NCBI GenBank assembly: GCA_030063045.1
Contig: JAQSEB010000035.1
Coordinates: 124,001-188,000, forward strand
Direction of reading: 5' to 3'
Length of the DNA: 64,000 nt
Source of the DNA: Pratylenchus scribneri
Lineage: Eukaryota; Nematoda; Chromadorea; Rhabditida; Pratylenchidae
Shown here: one piece after another, positions 1 through 13,200 of the stretch
Layout: each line of letters begins with the position of its first letter
Numbering within the stretch: position 1 is the stretch's first letter
The notes under the pieces: generated by a model
Seen by the model: only the letters and a program-made list of their open reading frames with translations
Told to the model about the DNA's origin: nothing
Database searches by the model: none
Program-made: the position numbers and the translations under genes

Positions 1-215
1 TTTTAATAATTCCGCCTGTTCTGATTTTTAATAATTCCGCCTGTTCTGATTTTAATAATTCCGCCTGTTCTGATTTTAATAATTCCGCCTGTTCTGATTT
101 CTATAATTCCGCCTGTTCTGATTTTAATAATTCCGCCTGTTCTGATTTTTAATAATTCCGCCTGTTCTGATTTTAATAATTCCGCCTGTTCTGATTTCAA
201 TAATAATTCCGCCTG
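1..215. repeat. 24-bp minisatellite, array 1 (truncated by window edge)
   Basis: About nine head-to-tail units with a period near 24 bp, each holding TTCCGCCTGTTCTGATTTT. A few units have one extra T (25 bp). The last units contain the variant GATTTCAATAATAATTCC before the array stops in AACAAAGTAAC. The same unit, orientation and end variant recur in array 2 at 14211-14808. Because the period is a multiple of three, the minus strand is open across the array (repeating IRTGGIIK), but there is no sign that it is translated. Confidence 0.97.
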
Positions 216-1289
216 TTCAAAAATTAACAAAGTAACTTTTAGTTTAGACCCTTTTAAGGTTTCAAATGGCATATCCCCTTCTAAATTATTTACTTTGTTG
301 ATTAGCTTTATTTACGGTACACATTGAATGGTGCTGAATGCTCTAATCCATTTATCATTTGTAATTTGTATGTTTATTGTTTTATTTTTTAATCCCTATT
401 TTTAACTTAACTGTTTGATTAAATAAATGGTAGTCATTTTGTCAATATGAATGAACGAAGATTCAGAAGTATTCATTGAATTTGTCGATTATTGCTTCAT
501 TCTCATATCTTTGTATTCGACCAAAATTCTGCACCGAATTTTCGAATTAAAAGCAGACATTTTGGCGAGTACAATGATTGGAAGAAGCAAAAATATTCAT
601 CCAGAATTTGATGCCATTTATTCCATGATTTATTTTGTGTGTCGTTGTCATTCATAGTCAGACGCAGAAAATTTGTAGAATTGAATGTGCCCTTTAACCA
701 TTTATTAAATGGAAAGGGAAATGGTCAAAGAATTGGAAGAAATTAGGAGAATGGGAGAAAAATTTGGATTTATCCCTTCGGAGGAGAAGTTCTCCATGTT
801 AAAATAAAACTTTCAAATTCGAATGCGCCAGCCGCCGCCGATGGGAATGAATGATGAATGGTGGAGGCCACGCCTTTTCCTCCAATTTTCTTCCTGACCA
901 TAAAGAAAGCAACAAGGAGGGGATCGGCTGACTAATCAGCTGCTTCAGCCAATAGGGAATTGGGGCCGTGTGTGGACTTTAGTGAAAAGAAAATATTCGT
1001 GGCCAAAATAGGGGGAATGGACTGAAATTATAACCACAAAATTTTATCATAATCAAAGGGAATTATGGCTAAAAAGCAAAGGAATGTTCTTTCTGATAGA
1101 GATGAGAATTAGTTTGAATGAAAATGAATAGATCAGAGGGAAATGAATTGGGGCATTTTTGCATATTGCTCAATATTATAAGATTAGTGATTGAAATTAT
1201 TAAATTAAGACTATAAAGTTAGATATGGCTAATAAAGCATTGTATTCTCATTGATTATAACAAAACTAATTAATAGAAAATATTTAAAA

Positions 1290-1602
1290 TGGCGGAAAGA
1301 ATATTGAAAATGGCAAAAAATATAACAGTTAGGTATGTTGTTTGTCCTAGGCTTCCAAACCGTATATCCAATCGATAGATCTCGTCGAGAAGCATCGATT
1401 GATATGTTTTGGCTAAACCGATTTTAATTTTTTTTTAACCAGTAAGATGGTTCAAACGGTTAATAAGCTCTTAATTTTGATCAAATCATGAAAATTTCTA
1501 TACGAATCAACAACGCGTCTTGATGAAAAGATTTAAGGATCTAGGACAAACCATTGAACTGTTATAATCTTTTTCGCTATTTTCAAAATACTTTTTTGCC
1601 AA
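1290..1602. mobile_element. Foldback (MITE-like) element, family D copy 1
   Basis: The left end (GGCGGAAAGAATATTGAAAA ... AACAGTTAGGTATG ... TTTGTCCTAG) is matched in inverted orientation by the right end (CTAGGACAAACC ... AACTGTTATAAT ... TTTTCAAAATA), giving imperfect inverted repeats of about 60 bp. The interior carries ATCGATAGATCTCGTCGAGA and GCGTCTTGATGA, both shared with the element at 63405-63695. No coding capacity. Confidence 0.8.
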
Positions 1603-3264
1603 GTTAAATACCACCAACCCTAATTAACCAATACTCATTTTACATTCACAGCTGATAATTGGTCAGATTTTGGTTGATGATTATGGATTATGATGATTGA
1701 TGAGTAATAATTTATAAATAAAATGATGTGATGACGAGGAATGGAAATGGAATTCAAGCACAAAGAATTGTTGAAAACCTGCCAAAAATGTTGAAATTTG
1801 ACTGACTCATTCACCACAATGTGGCCAATTGAAAGATTATTTTAGTGCAAAAAATGATTAAAAATACCAAAATGACTTAATAGATTAAATATTCTGAGAT
1901 ATTGATGCGCAGTTGATACAAAAATAGTGGGAAAGGAGAAGAATAAGCGAAAATAGTAAAATTCTAATTTACATACTGTAGTAAAGAAAGTTCCTAGTTG
2001 GGTCGATTATAATCTTTGTGGCCTTCAAAGCGAAGGGAACATTGCCGCGGGCCCCCCTCTTTTTCAGTAAAAAAGTTGAAAAGAATAAAGGGCCAAAGGA
2101 ATCGAACTGAAATGGCCGATCGAAAAAAAGCGGCGCGAGGTGTATTTCTTTCATAAAAAAAAGGAGGCCAATGCTCAAATGGTGGGTGCCAATTCTTTTC
2201 AAAAATGGATGGGGATTGCGGCCCAAACAGCTGCATAAAAACAACAATAAATAAACACAATGGGAATGAAATGAAAAATGCGACATTGACCGCCAATGGA
2301 AGTGAATTTTGCAGGTGTTCGGCTGCCACTAACTTTTGTATTTATTTGAACGGTCAAATGGGATGTGGGGGAGTGGAGAGAAAGGGCAGGGGACCATTGT
2401 TTTAAAAAAGGAAGAAAATAAATGGGAAAGTAGATGCGCTTTGGGTTAAAATAAAATAGAAATTACTTTCGAAAGTCGAGTCAGGGGCAGGGGAAACAAA
2501 TTAATTGAAAATATTTAAAAATAATTCTAAATTTGAATAATTTTTCTTGGCCATTGGAAAAGGAGGGAATTATTGGAAAGTAATTTTTTACGGAGGGAGC
2601 AAAATGAATGAAGGAATAAATGAATTGGCCAGCAGTGAATTTGTTGTCCTTTTATGGGCACAAGAATGTTAATTGGGTGACGTTGCTTTTGTTCCCAATG
2701 TCCATTAATCTTTTTTTCTGCGCAACTTTCAAATTAAAGCAGCCAGCATTTCTGGACCTGCTCAGGATTTTTGTGGGTTTATCCCCGTCCCTGCTTTATT
2801 TCGTCAACTGCCCAATTTCTCCATGTTCCTGCCAGCCGCCCTCAAATAAGCTTTTTGATGAGTCATCCAGCGCCAATTCTCTTTTGTCAAAAGGAAATGG
2901 GAGGCTGGAACGAATGTGGGCGATCGCGGGGGGCCAAAAATGTTTGGAAAGCGGTGGCAAAGGAGGAGGAAAGAATGTTGAGGTCCACTCCATCGCCCAG
3001 TCATCAACCACCACCCATTCTTTTACCCATATTCGCCCAATTTCGTAACGTGTAAATTTCGCAAAAAAGCGCATAAAGAGGAAAAAGAGAAATGCTTATT
3101 TTCACACAATTTGGGGAATTCCCTCCCCAAAGACATTTTGCTGCTTTAAATTAAAATAAATTTAATATTAAAAAAGAATGTGGAATGAAAAGAATGAAAA
3201 AATGTTTGGAATTCGGGAAATTATTTTGTCATGGATTGCTGATTAATTTTTGATGACAAAACGT

Positions 3265-3281
3265 GGGGGGGGGGGGGGGGG
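3265..3281 (+). repeat. G17 homopolymer tract
   Basis: Seventeen consecutive G residues. Other long G/C runs lie at 7852-7865 (G14), 13142-13151 (G10) and 27340-27355 (C16). Such tracts can form G-quadruplexes. Confidence 0.95.
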
Positions 3282-5009
3282 ACAATGATTTGATGATCCC
3301 GAAGAAAAGGTGGGAAAAGAATGTACGGAAATGGAAAAGGGGAATTGGAGGGGGTGAGGAAATTGGGGGAAAATGCGACGTCATTCTCGACCGGCTGGCT
3401 GGAAATGATGACGAAAGCCCCAAAGAGCAGCTTGGAGAGCAAAAAGAGGCAAAGGGGGTTACAGGGGCAGTTCCGCATTCATCTTCCTTCCCACATAGAT
3501 TACGTGGATAAATCGGTCAGTGGGCTAGCCAGAGGGCATTTGGATTTGGACATTTTTATATGATGATGATTAGCTAGTGCGATTTGATTGATCAAGTTTA
3601 AAAGAAATTTCCATACAATGCCCTTATCGAAGGAATGGTCGAAATTTAAAAATATTTTATTAGGCAACCATCACGTCACCGTAGATGAAGGAATGGCAAA
3701 ATAATTCCATCCTGAATTGTTCCATGAAGAAGAAATGGTTCACCGCAAGAATTTGTGACCGAATACAATATATATGGTACAACAGTAAAGAAGAGAATGT
3801 ATGAAGTAACAATACGATTGATTTTCCCCCTGGCTCTCTTCTCTCTATAAAATTTTGTAATGTGTTTCCATTTCCCTTTCCATTCAATCCATCATAATTT
3901 GGAATACCATATATCATACGTTATAGTATACCTTCATTTTTCAAAATATCTTTGTATTTCTTGAATAAAATTATAAATAAAAATATTTATTTTAATTGTG
4001 CATTTAAAACTTTATGTTACCATCTTTTTTGTGAGGAGGGGATATTCAATTTTAGCGTTCTCAACAACATAAATTTGATTTGATTCAAGGCAAAAATTTT
4101 GAGAATTGGTTGTTTTCAGAATTTATTGGTTCTTTTCATTTCATTCCATTCCATATTTAGCTCAATTGCTTATTGTAAATTTTAGATAGCTTTCACATAA
4201 ATTTTATTAATTGTAATATAGCAATATGAATTCTCCTCTACCAATGGTCAGTTGAGCAGTTGGCCATTCTGTTGCTTTTCTTATCCGGGTCCTCTATCCA
4301 TCTTCATCTTAAATGTGGCTTGTCCATTTGCAAAACAACAAAAATTGTTCGGTCAGCTGTTGCCATCCGCTGATGAATGTCCAGGTCGCCGGTTCAATTT
4401 CAACTTGGATTAGCTTATCCCCAGATTTGTTGACCATTCACTCTTTAATAAAGGGAAAGGTCAGTTGCTGGCCCCAAGGCAATAAATGTTGACCCTGGTT
4501 CCCAAAACTTCGTCGGCATTAATTCTTTCCACTTTATAATTCTTGCCCCTTTATTTTTCCACTATTCTCTGATAATGTAAATTTTCTCATTTAAAGGCAA
4601 ATTATTAATTGAACCAATCTAAAAATGATCAGAGTTTGGCTAATAAACCGGTTTGATCTGGGTAAATGGCTGCGCGGATGTGGGACAAAAAGATTGAAAA
4701 AATATTAAAATAGTCCCACTAATAATTAAGAAAGATAGGCAGAAATGATGATCAGCAAAGGCAAATGGGGGATAATTGAAAGACACTCACTCTCTAGGCC
4801 CCACATAATTCACGCGCACATTCCGTTGCGTCTGCCCCAAATCAATTCACACAAATGGTCAAATTTTGCTCATTTTTTTATTAATTAAAATTCTAATACT
4901 AATTTATTTTTTAGAAAATCATCCCATTACAATTATTGGGCCGCAATTATTGAATATTCAAAATTAATTAATAATTAATTTGCCCATTTTCTATTCCTAA
5001 ATTTAAAAA

Positions 5010-5846
5010 ATGAGACAATCCCATCGTTTTTCCTCATCAGAATCCTCCTCTCTCGATCCAAATGGTTTTGAGCCTCACAATCAGGAAGAGGATGACAATT
5101 TGGTTAGTCAAAACATTCAATGATGATTGGAATATTTGAATTAAAGTTGGCTGATGTTGAACAATTTAATAGCAATATTGAACGATTCCGTAACCAAATT
5201 ATGGAAATAATTGAGGAGGACAATGTAAATGAGAAGCAAGCGCAGAGAGGAAATGGTAAAATATTAAAAATTAAAATAATTAAATTTATGAGAGAATTTG
5301 ACTAAAATACTTCAGGCAAATTCTCTAATATTTTTCTTTTCTTTGAATTCACTCCATTTTATCATTTTTCTTTAAGTTCCAAATTTGCGTATCCATTCCT
5401 CCTTTTCGCCTCTGTCCAAATCCATTCGGGCATTGTGGCGCCGACATCCTCGATTATTCAAAACTGTACAAATTCTGAAAACATCGAATCGACTTGTTAC
5501 GGCAATCAAAGGTACCACCCCCATTATTTCCATCATTTTCCAATTTATGCTTTATTTTAGATGCAAATTGTGGCCAATTTAATCCAAATACGGTACTTGA
5601 AACATTGGAACAATTGGAAAATTCGGTTGCCATTGCCCTCAGAAATGCATTATTGTGAGTAAAATAAAATAAAATAGGGAATCGGAAAGATCATATTTTA
5701 CAATAAATAAATGCGATTTCTTATTTATTTGGAGCAGAAAATTATGTCAGAATAAATTTTACACAATTGATAAAATTTACGACCCAAGTCCGGGATTGAG
5801 AGAGAATTTGGCCAATATTATCATTTCCACCTTCACAGAAAGATAA
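5010..5846 (+). CDS. Small five-exon gene, unknown helical protein (179 aa)
   Basis: Exons 5010-5102, 5147-5255, 5377-5511, 5561-5654 and 5738-5846 join with consistent phase at every junction and give 179 residues ending in STFTER and a TAA. The start is the ATG after TTTAAAAA. The product opens with a Ser-rich, acidic N-terminus (MRQSHRFSSSES), then helix-forming segments around LADVEQFNSNIERFRNQI and VLETLEQLENSVAIAL. No signal peptide or membrane segment is visible. The family is not recognised. The helical segments faintly resemble the region before the F-BAR domain in ARHGAP29-type proteins, and the gene lies just upstream of such a gene on the same strand, so it could be a detached or alternatively spliced 5' part of it. 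That link is speculative. Confidence 0.6.
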
Positions 5847-7289
5847 TAAAAATGTAAATAAACGCCCTCAATTGTCCATTTTAGCAACAAGCAAAAAAAA
5901 GGGCAACTCGTTGAAAATATAATCCTCTCATGAGTTATTCCCAAATGTAGAGCCTAAAAATGGCTAATTTTAGGGTGGTAAATGTGAATTGCGGGTCATT
6001 TGAATGAGTCCAATGTTTTTGGAACAAATCCTTTTAATTTTTAACAATAAAAGCGATTCATTTTAATTCATTTTTTCGATTAAATTCATAAAATTCTGCT
6101 TGCCAATTTAATAATTTCATATATACCTTAAAAGGTTTTTCACCTCAGTTCCAATTCCAAACCTCTTTTTTCAATTCAACCACCCCCTCTGTTTTTTGGT
6201 CGATTCGTCCCTCATCAATCCCCCCTCTTTTATGCCCTCTGTTGCAATGAATCACAGCCTTGGTCCAATTCCTTCGGGTCGATTCCCGCGGAGACCAACC
6301 CCGCCGGCGCATTTTCATCGCCCAAAGCGCCCTTTTGGTTTGCCTTTTTTTGTCCGTTGGTTTTCATCGCTTTTAACCCTCTCCATTCATCTTTCTTAAA
6401 ATAAAATGATTCCTTCTTGATACACATTCATCCCCCATTTCCAATTCCAATACCATCCATTCTCTGCAATAAATTCCTTTTTTTCCATAAAAAAGGTTTA
6501 TGGATGGATTATTTTGTCTTCTTTTTTTGATTTTATAAAAATTTACATAAAAAATTGTGAATTGAGTCACAGAGCTTGAATAAATGGGTCCATTGGTTTA
6601 AAATTTGCATAAAATAATTCACAAAATAATCCGGTGCCCCAATATCAAAAAATCCATTTCCCAGCAGCCATTTTGTCCTTCAAAACACTCATAAATGAAT
6701 GAACCAGCACAAAAACATTTAATTCACATTCCCAGAACTCAATTTGGTCCTTCTTTCTTCCCTCCTCCTCATTAATCAGCTGAGCAAATGCAAAACCGCC
6801 TCCCCCACCCGCAATGAATGAGCCCATTCCATCCATTTCCATCCGTTGCCCACTTCCCCCCTTTCCACATTGCTCCTTGTCCTTGCCGGCCGCAAATTGG
6901 CGTGGTGGTAATTAGCCAAAGAACCATCATCACCTTCGTCAATCCAGTTCAGCTTTTCATTCGGCTAATATAATTCATTCAGTGTCCCCTCATAACCTCT
7001 TTGGAGGATGGTTCCTTTCATGTTCCCTCTCTTTCCAATTCAATTCACCTTTTAGCCCAAAAGCCCCACTCATCATCATTCTTTGTTCCTTCCCAATCAG
7101 CAAATCAAATAAATATTCCAACATATTCCATGCTTTTTGCCTTAAATTTGCTCTTTATTAGATCAACAGGAATGGATGGCTTTTGGCTTATATTTGAATT
7201 AATTCATTATTTTTCCTTAAAATTAGCTTAAAATTCGATTTAAAACCATCCTTCTAATAAACTATTGAATTGTTTTACTGAAAATAAAT
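5847..7289. other. Non-coding gap between the small gene and the spv-1-like gene
   Basis: AT-rich at 5850-6150 with several A-rich stretches suited to a polyadenylation region. The rest (6180-7100) is C/T-rich with CCATTT and TTTCC words, which keeps short frames open but shows no splice-compatible exon chain. It probably contains the promoter of the spv-1-like gene. Confidence 0.5.
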
Positions 7290-10200
7290 ATGAATGAAAA
7301 TATAAATTCCACCCCAAAAATGGCATCAAAATGCCCTCGATGTCAACTTCCTCCACCATCAACATCTTCTTATTCTGCTCAAAATCAACATTTTAATAAT
7401 GGATTCGGCCAAAATCTATTCAACATTTATCATCAACAACAGCCACTTTCCCGTTTCGATTTGATCCTCCTGCGCACTTTTCAACCCAGTCCACCATTGT
7501 TGATCCCACCACCTTCCTCCATTCATCAACAACAACAGGAAATGGTCGAAAATGGTCCATGCAGTAGTTGCTCTTCATCAACGAGGGGATCTGCCTGTTC
7601 AGCTTCGTTTGGACTATTTGAGACAAATATTCTATTGCCGGAAGGGGCAAAGTTAGCAAAAATTGCATTTATTCAGCATTCTCTGGGAAAAATGAGTCAT
7701 TTATTCTCCTTCTTATTCTGCTGATTCACAAATATTTTAAGCGCGAGCAACAGCGAAATTCTTTATTGATAATTAAAAATACACTACTTATCTTTAATTA
7801 GCGCTGCAACCGAAATAAACAAATATGGACTTCATTTTAGCCAATTTTTTCGGGGGGGGGGGGGGAATATATCGATTAGGGCTAATTAATAAATAAATGA
7901 AAAGGAAATTTTTTTAAGTTTTGATTTTTGATCTTGATTAGTTGATTCATTCTACATAAAATTGAATTTTTATCAGAGTAAACTTTTCATTTCAGGCAAC
8001 AACGATCTAATCAGCGAGCAAAATTCGTGGAACCAAAAGATAATGAAGAAATTAATGAGGAAGAGGATGATGATTTGGATGATGAAGAAGTAGATGATGA
8101 TGATGAGGAAGAGGAGGAAGAGAAATGCAGTGTGAAAAGTGCAAAGGCAAATCTCTTAATTTTCGGCTACCTATTAAGTTCCATATTTTAGGCAAATTCC
8201 TCTTCGGGTGTTTCATCTTCACCAAATGGGCCAATCAAAATTGTTCGTCGTCATTCAGCATTTCAATTGCCCAGTCAACGCCTTTTTGGCCCAAATAAAT
8301 TTGCTTCGCCCCCATCGCGGCCACAACATTTTTCCATTTGCCCCAGAGCACAATCAAAGCAATTGACGAAGGGAAAAAATGGTAGAAATGAGATGGGATA
8401 AATGGAAAGGAATACGGTCAACTGAATGAAGTCTCAACTGGGCGACATCGCATATAGCTAATTAAGGGCTAAACTGATATAGATGATTTTAGTATAAAAT
8501 TAAAGAACGCACTTATGGCTATCGATTGATATAAAATTTATTTGGGTTTGTTAAGATTTGGTAGAATTGTGTTCAAAAAAAATTTGCAAATCCATTCCAT
8601 AATAATAGTCTTTTTATGAGTTTTTTTTAAGTACAACTCTGCTAATTTTGAACTAAACCAAATAAATTTTATATCTATCGATAGCCAAAAGTGCGCTCTT
8701 TAATTTGATAACAAAATTATCAATATCGGTTTAGGGTTTAGTCCTTATTAGTGAGCTAAAAGCGCGGTCGCCCAATTGGGACTTCTTCCCCCAATTGTAT
8801 TGTACCGATATGGAAATATTTTAACGAGGGAAATGTGCTTTGAAGGATTAAAAAAAATAAACTAATCCAATTGAAGTCTAAAATTGTGAATGGAATTAAT
8901 TTATTCAAATTATACATAAATCAAGAAAAATTTATGATTTTAATAAGGAGATTTGGCGAAAAGCCAGCTGCAAATATCTTTCATCAAAAAATCGCCTCAA
9001 ATCACATAAATAAAATACAAACCAAAAATGGGAAAAGGGCAATCAAATCAGCAGCCGAGGTCGATCAATCATCGAAGAGCAAAAAATATTAATAACGAGT
9101 CCAACGACTGGCAGAAACAAAATGGGGAAAATGGGATGGAATTATGGGGGATAAACCCACAAACATGGATGGGAGAAAAAGACCGAAGAATTTAGCGATC
9201 AAATTTGGTGCATTTAATTATTCTCTCACCTTTTTCCCAAAATCGCCTTGAAAATCGCGACAAAATCATCACCCAATTCCTTTTTTCTTTGAAAATAGGG
9301 GAGATACTTTAAAGGCAATTTCTGAATTTTTAATATGAAAAATAAAAATGGCATTAAATGGCTTAATATTTTATAATATATTCTTTCGGTACTTATGTAT
9401 TATCCCAAGGCAAATGTTTTAAAAATAAAGCATCCAGCCAGGGTTACGGTGTGCGAGATGATAATATATCCCCTAAGGACTTAAATCGGATGACCCATGG
9501 AATTACTTTTTCCTTTCCCCATGTAACCAAAAAGAATCTGCCCCAGGATAATACGTAAAGTATCATTCTTTCTTCCTTTGTAGATCATCCAACGGAAATT
9601 GACAAGAAATTGTTGCAAAAGAAAACATCCACAGAATCATTGACCAATACAAATAATAATAATAAACGAAATACAAATCAATGTTCAATGCTAGTGGAAT
9701 TGTTGGAACAGCGAAACGATGGAATGGAATTTGCCTTTGAAAGATGTAAATGTAAGTTTAGATTTAGAGGGAGGCATTCGAATATTAATTACAAAATTAG
9801 GTTGGTCAAAATTCGCAACACAATTATTGAATTATGCCCGAAATAGACTGGCATTGGATTTGGAATATGGCCAACGGCAACAAAAATTGGCAGAACAACA
9901 ATTGGGCGCATTGGCTTCATCCACATGGTCCGAAAGCACCCAAATGATGCCATTGGCCTCAATTTTTGGGCATTTGATTGAGGCAAACCAAAAATTCGCC
10001 AAACGAGCTGAGTCGACCGTCCAAGAATTGCAACAAAGATTTGTGGCAGTGAGTTTTGATGGATTCGGCAATTTTGATGGAATTTTTACTAAAATATTTG
10101 GGATTGAACACTTTTTTGATTGATACTTTTAAAAATGACTAAATATTAGGAAAAATAAATGTTAAATTATTTTTTTTAGAGTTTGGAAAGTCGGCAAAAG

Positions 10201-13200
10201 GAACATGATGCAAAGCGGCGAAAAATGAAAGCTGAATATGCAAAATGCAGAAAACAAATGGTCAATTAAAATTTATGGAAATTTATATATTAATTTAATT
10301 AAATTAATGTAGGATTCATGTTTGGAAGAATTGAAACGGGCACGGCAAACACACACAATCAAAGGGGAACAATATTTACGGGCTCGAGATGTAAATATTT
10401 TAATATAATTAAATGAAATGCAAGAAATTATAATAAAAAGAATTGGACTAAATTCCTTTCGTAATTTAAAAAAATTTATTAAGGAATTCTAAAGAATTCA
10501 GAGTCAAAAATAATCCATCTTTTTATTTTGAATTTTGAAGATAATTGAAAAAAAAAGAAAATTATTAAATTAACCAATATTTCAATCATTTTTAGGTAAC
10601 TCTTCGTCAGGAACGAGAATGCCATCAAATGTTGCCGTCGGCAATGAAACTTCCAAATGGACAAATGTTAATCAGCAATGAACAATTATTCCAAAAAAGA
10701 CGTCGAGAAGTGGAAAAAAGGCGAAGGGCTGAAGGGGAGGCATTAAATCGGGTAAATTTATGATCAAATAAATTAGAGTGGCCAATGGCCAACCCGAATT
10801 TGCGCATCAAAATTTTAGCAATTTTAGTATTGACCATATCGTAGGAAAAATTTTTATGCATTTCTCTTTAAGCTTTAACTACACTGTTTCTTTTAATAAA
10901 AATTTATAAAAAACGGTTAGATTTTTTTATTTTCCGGAAAGATTTGATTTGTTTTTCATTTCCGGTTAGATTTATTGAGAATTTTTTGGAGGTAGAGAAT
11001 TATTGGAGGCTGTGGATTTAATAGAATCGGTAATTGTTATTAGCATGTTTATTTATTTATTTCCTTATCTCCTTCCTTTTCTTATAGGATTACCCAATCA
11101 TATTAATAAATTTAGATGTACCAAATTTGCTAAAGAATATTCATAATTCGGGTGCGCAATTTGGTGGTACCCAGCGAATTACCTAATACGTTAAAAATAA
11201 TTAAAACCTTATCAAAATCAATATAAAATATACTCTTTAATTGTTGCTATTTATAGAAAAGTGATGCGGAATTGGAAGTTTGCCGCCTAGAATCAGAGCT
11301 TAATCAACGCCGAACAAATTTGGCAGAACTTCGGGTAAGCTTCATTGGAATTAATTAATTAACATTAATATTAATCAATATTATATTATTCGAGTCTTTT
11401 CCATTTCATTGCAAAACTTTCAAATATTTGAGCATTTCATTTCCAATTTTGTACACCAAAAAATACTCCAAAATGTGTCAACTTTAATTTGGTGGTTTTT
11501 TCACCCATTTTGTATTCGCGGGGCCAAAAATCTTTCTAATGGATTTTTGGTTTCCATTGTATGTTTTTTTTGTCGCGACGGAATTAGCCGGCGGCGACCG
11601 GGGGATTTGCTTTTAGTTTTCCCCATGCCATCCTCCCTCCTATGGCCACCACAAATTCTCCTCTTGTTCTTCCCCTCCTTCCCTTTCCATTTTTTCATTG
11701 TTTTCTATTCAATGGACGAATGTGGCCTTTTCCCCATTTTCGGTCTCCTTTGTTCCTTCTTATTAGTCATTGATTTGGCCATTCAAAAATGTCATAAATC
11801 CAAAGATCCATCGGAAGGTGCCCAACTTTATTATTCTCAAAATGGATTTCATTTGTTAAACAATTCCTTCTTTAATTAATTAAATAAATTCATCGATTAT
11901 TTTTTATTTTGCCATCCCAAAATATGGCATTTCCCACACTTACCCTTTCTATCTATTAATAAACCCTCCGGCCCCACGCACATTTCCCTCGCGGCAAAAT
12001 CCACGCATATTGAATTCCCTCATTCCACCGTGTCACTGTGGCCTTTTTGGCTCTAATTTGCTTTGAGGGCAACAGACCGCATCATTGTTAATCTCACTCA
12101 ATCAAGAGAATGGAAAATGGGGAAGCCGGGGTCGGATGGACCAAGACCAACATTAGCAGCATGTTTGGCCTATTTTTTGGGAGAAAAGTGCCCTTTTTTG
12201 TCGGAATTGGAAAAAGAAAGGAAAAAAAACCAAGTGATGGAATTAGAGCTTTGTCCAATTTTCAAATATTAAAACGATTTATTTACCTTTAATTTTTAAA
12301 ACCACATTTTTAAAAGCCCTTTTTTAATATTTCTCAATGAAGTTAAATCTTTTATCAAATTGGAAATTTTACAATTTAGGTGAATAATTTATTTAAATTT
12401 AAAATTTATATTATTCCCTCATTTTATTCTTCTGCCCTTTTCCATCCAAAGCATTGATTCCCTAAAAATGGGATTATTGCCCGGTGGCCCTTCTTTCCTT
12501 TTGAGAATTGGCCAATTCCTCGTGGACGCACTTTTTCGCCCATTTTCCCCTCAATTTGGCCATCCAAATCCAATTCCCGCCCGCTCCCATTTTATTATGC
12601 TTGCTTCTTGATGAGAGAAGTGTCGGCACAATGTGCTTATAAAGCAATGAATGACATTTGTGCTTCACATCTTCCTTCCCATTCTCCGCTCATCCAAACT
12701 TTTCACATGGCCAAAACTTGGGATGCGCCAAGAAAAGACGGGAAAAATATAGGAAAATTTAAATTATCAAAAGAATGTGTGAATATGCATTCTCACTCTC
12801 TATTTTGGACATTTTCTCCAGAGAATTTTCCATATACTTTTGGGATGCTTCAATCGGAGGAGGACATCTTCCCAGCAGCCTTAGAAAAAAAGAAGCGTCG
12901 CGGCATTTCCCTCCCCAAAAAGTGCCATTCGGCCAACCACTCATGGCACTTTTCCCAAAGGGCCCTGGCTGAGGCCAAAAGATGGGCGTGAAAGGGCTCC
13001 AATGAAGGAGGATGAGGGGTGAAAGCATAATAAAGAAAAGCCCCGGCGGGTAAAATGTGTTGTTGGGAAGAATGGTGTAGGATGGTGTTGGGTGGAATGT
13101 GCCCTCCGGGGATGAAGCGTAAAGAGAAAAGAAAGATGCAAGGGGGGGGGGCGCATTGCCGAAGACATCATCGTTTGACGCGACCGCGGGGCCGTCGGGA

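Larger units (their letters stand above)
216..5009. other. Long non-genic stretch upstream of the first gene
   Basis: No exon chain with matching splice sites was found. The stretch holds a foldback element (1290-1602), a 17-base G run (3265-3281) and patches of higher GC (about 2040-2400 and 2750-3500) where overlapping short frames stay open on both strands, as expected of base composition alone. It could contain 5' untranslated exons or regulatory DNA of the genes to the right; nothing specific is supported. Confidence 0.6.

Noticed and set aside
2620..3511. Several overlapping frames of 64-142 codons on both strands
   Set aside because: Low-complexity composition in a GC-richer patch, no splice-compatible chain and no family resemblance.
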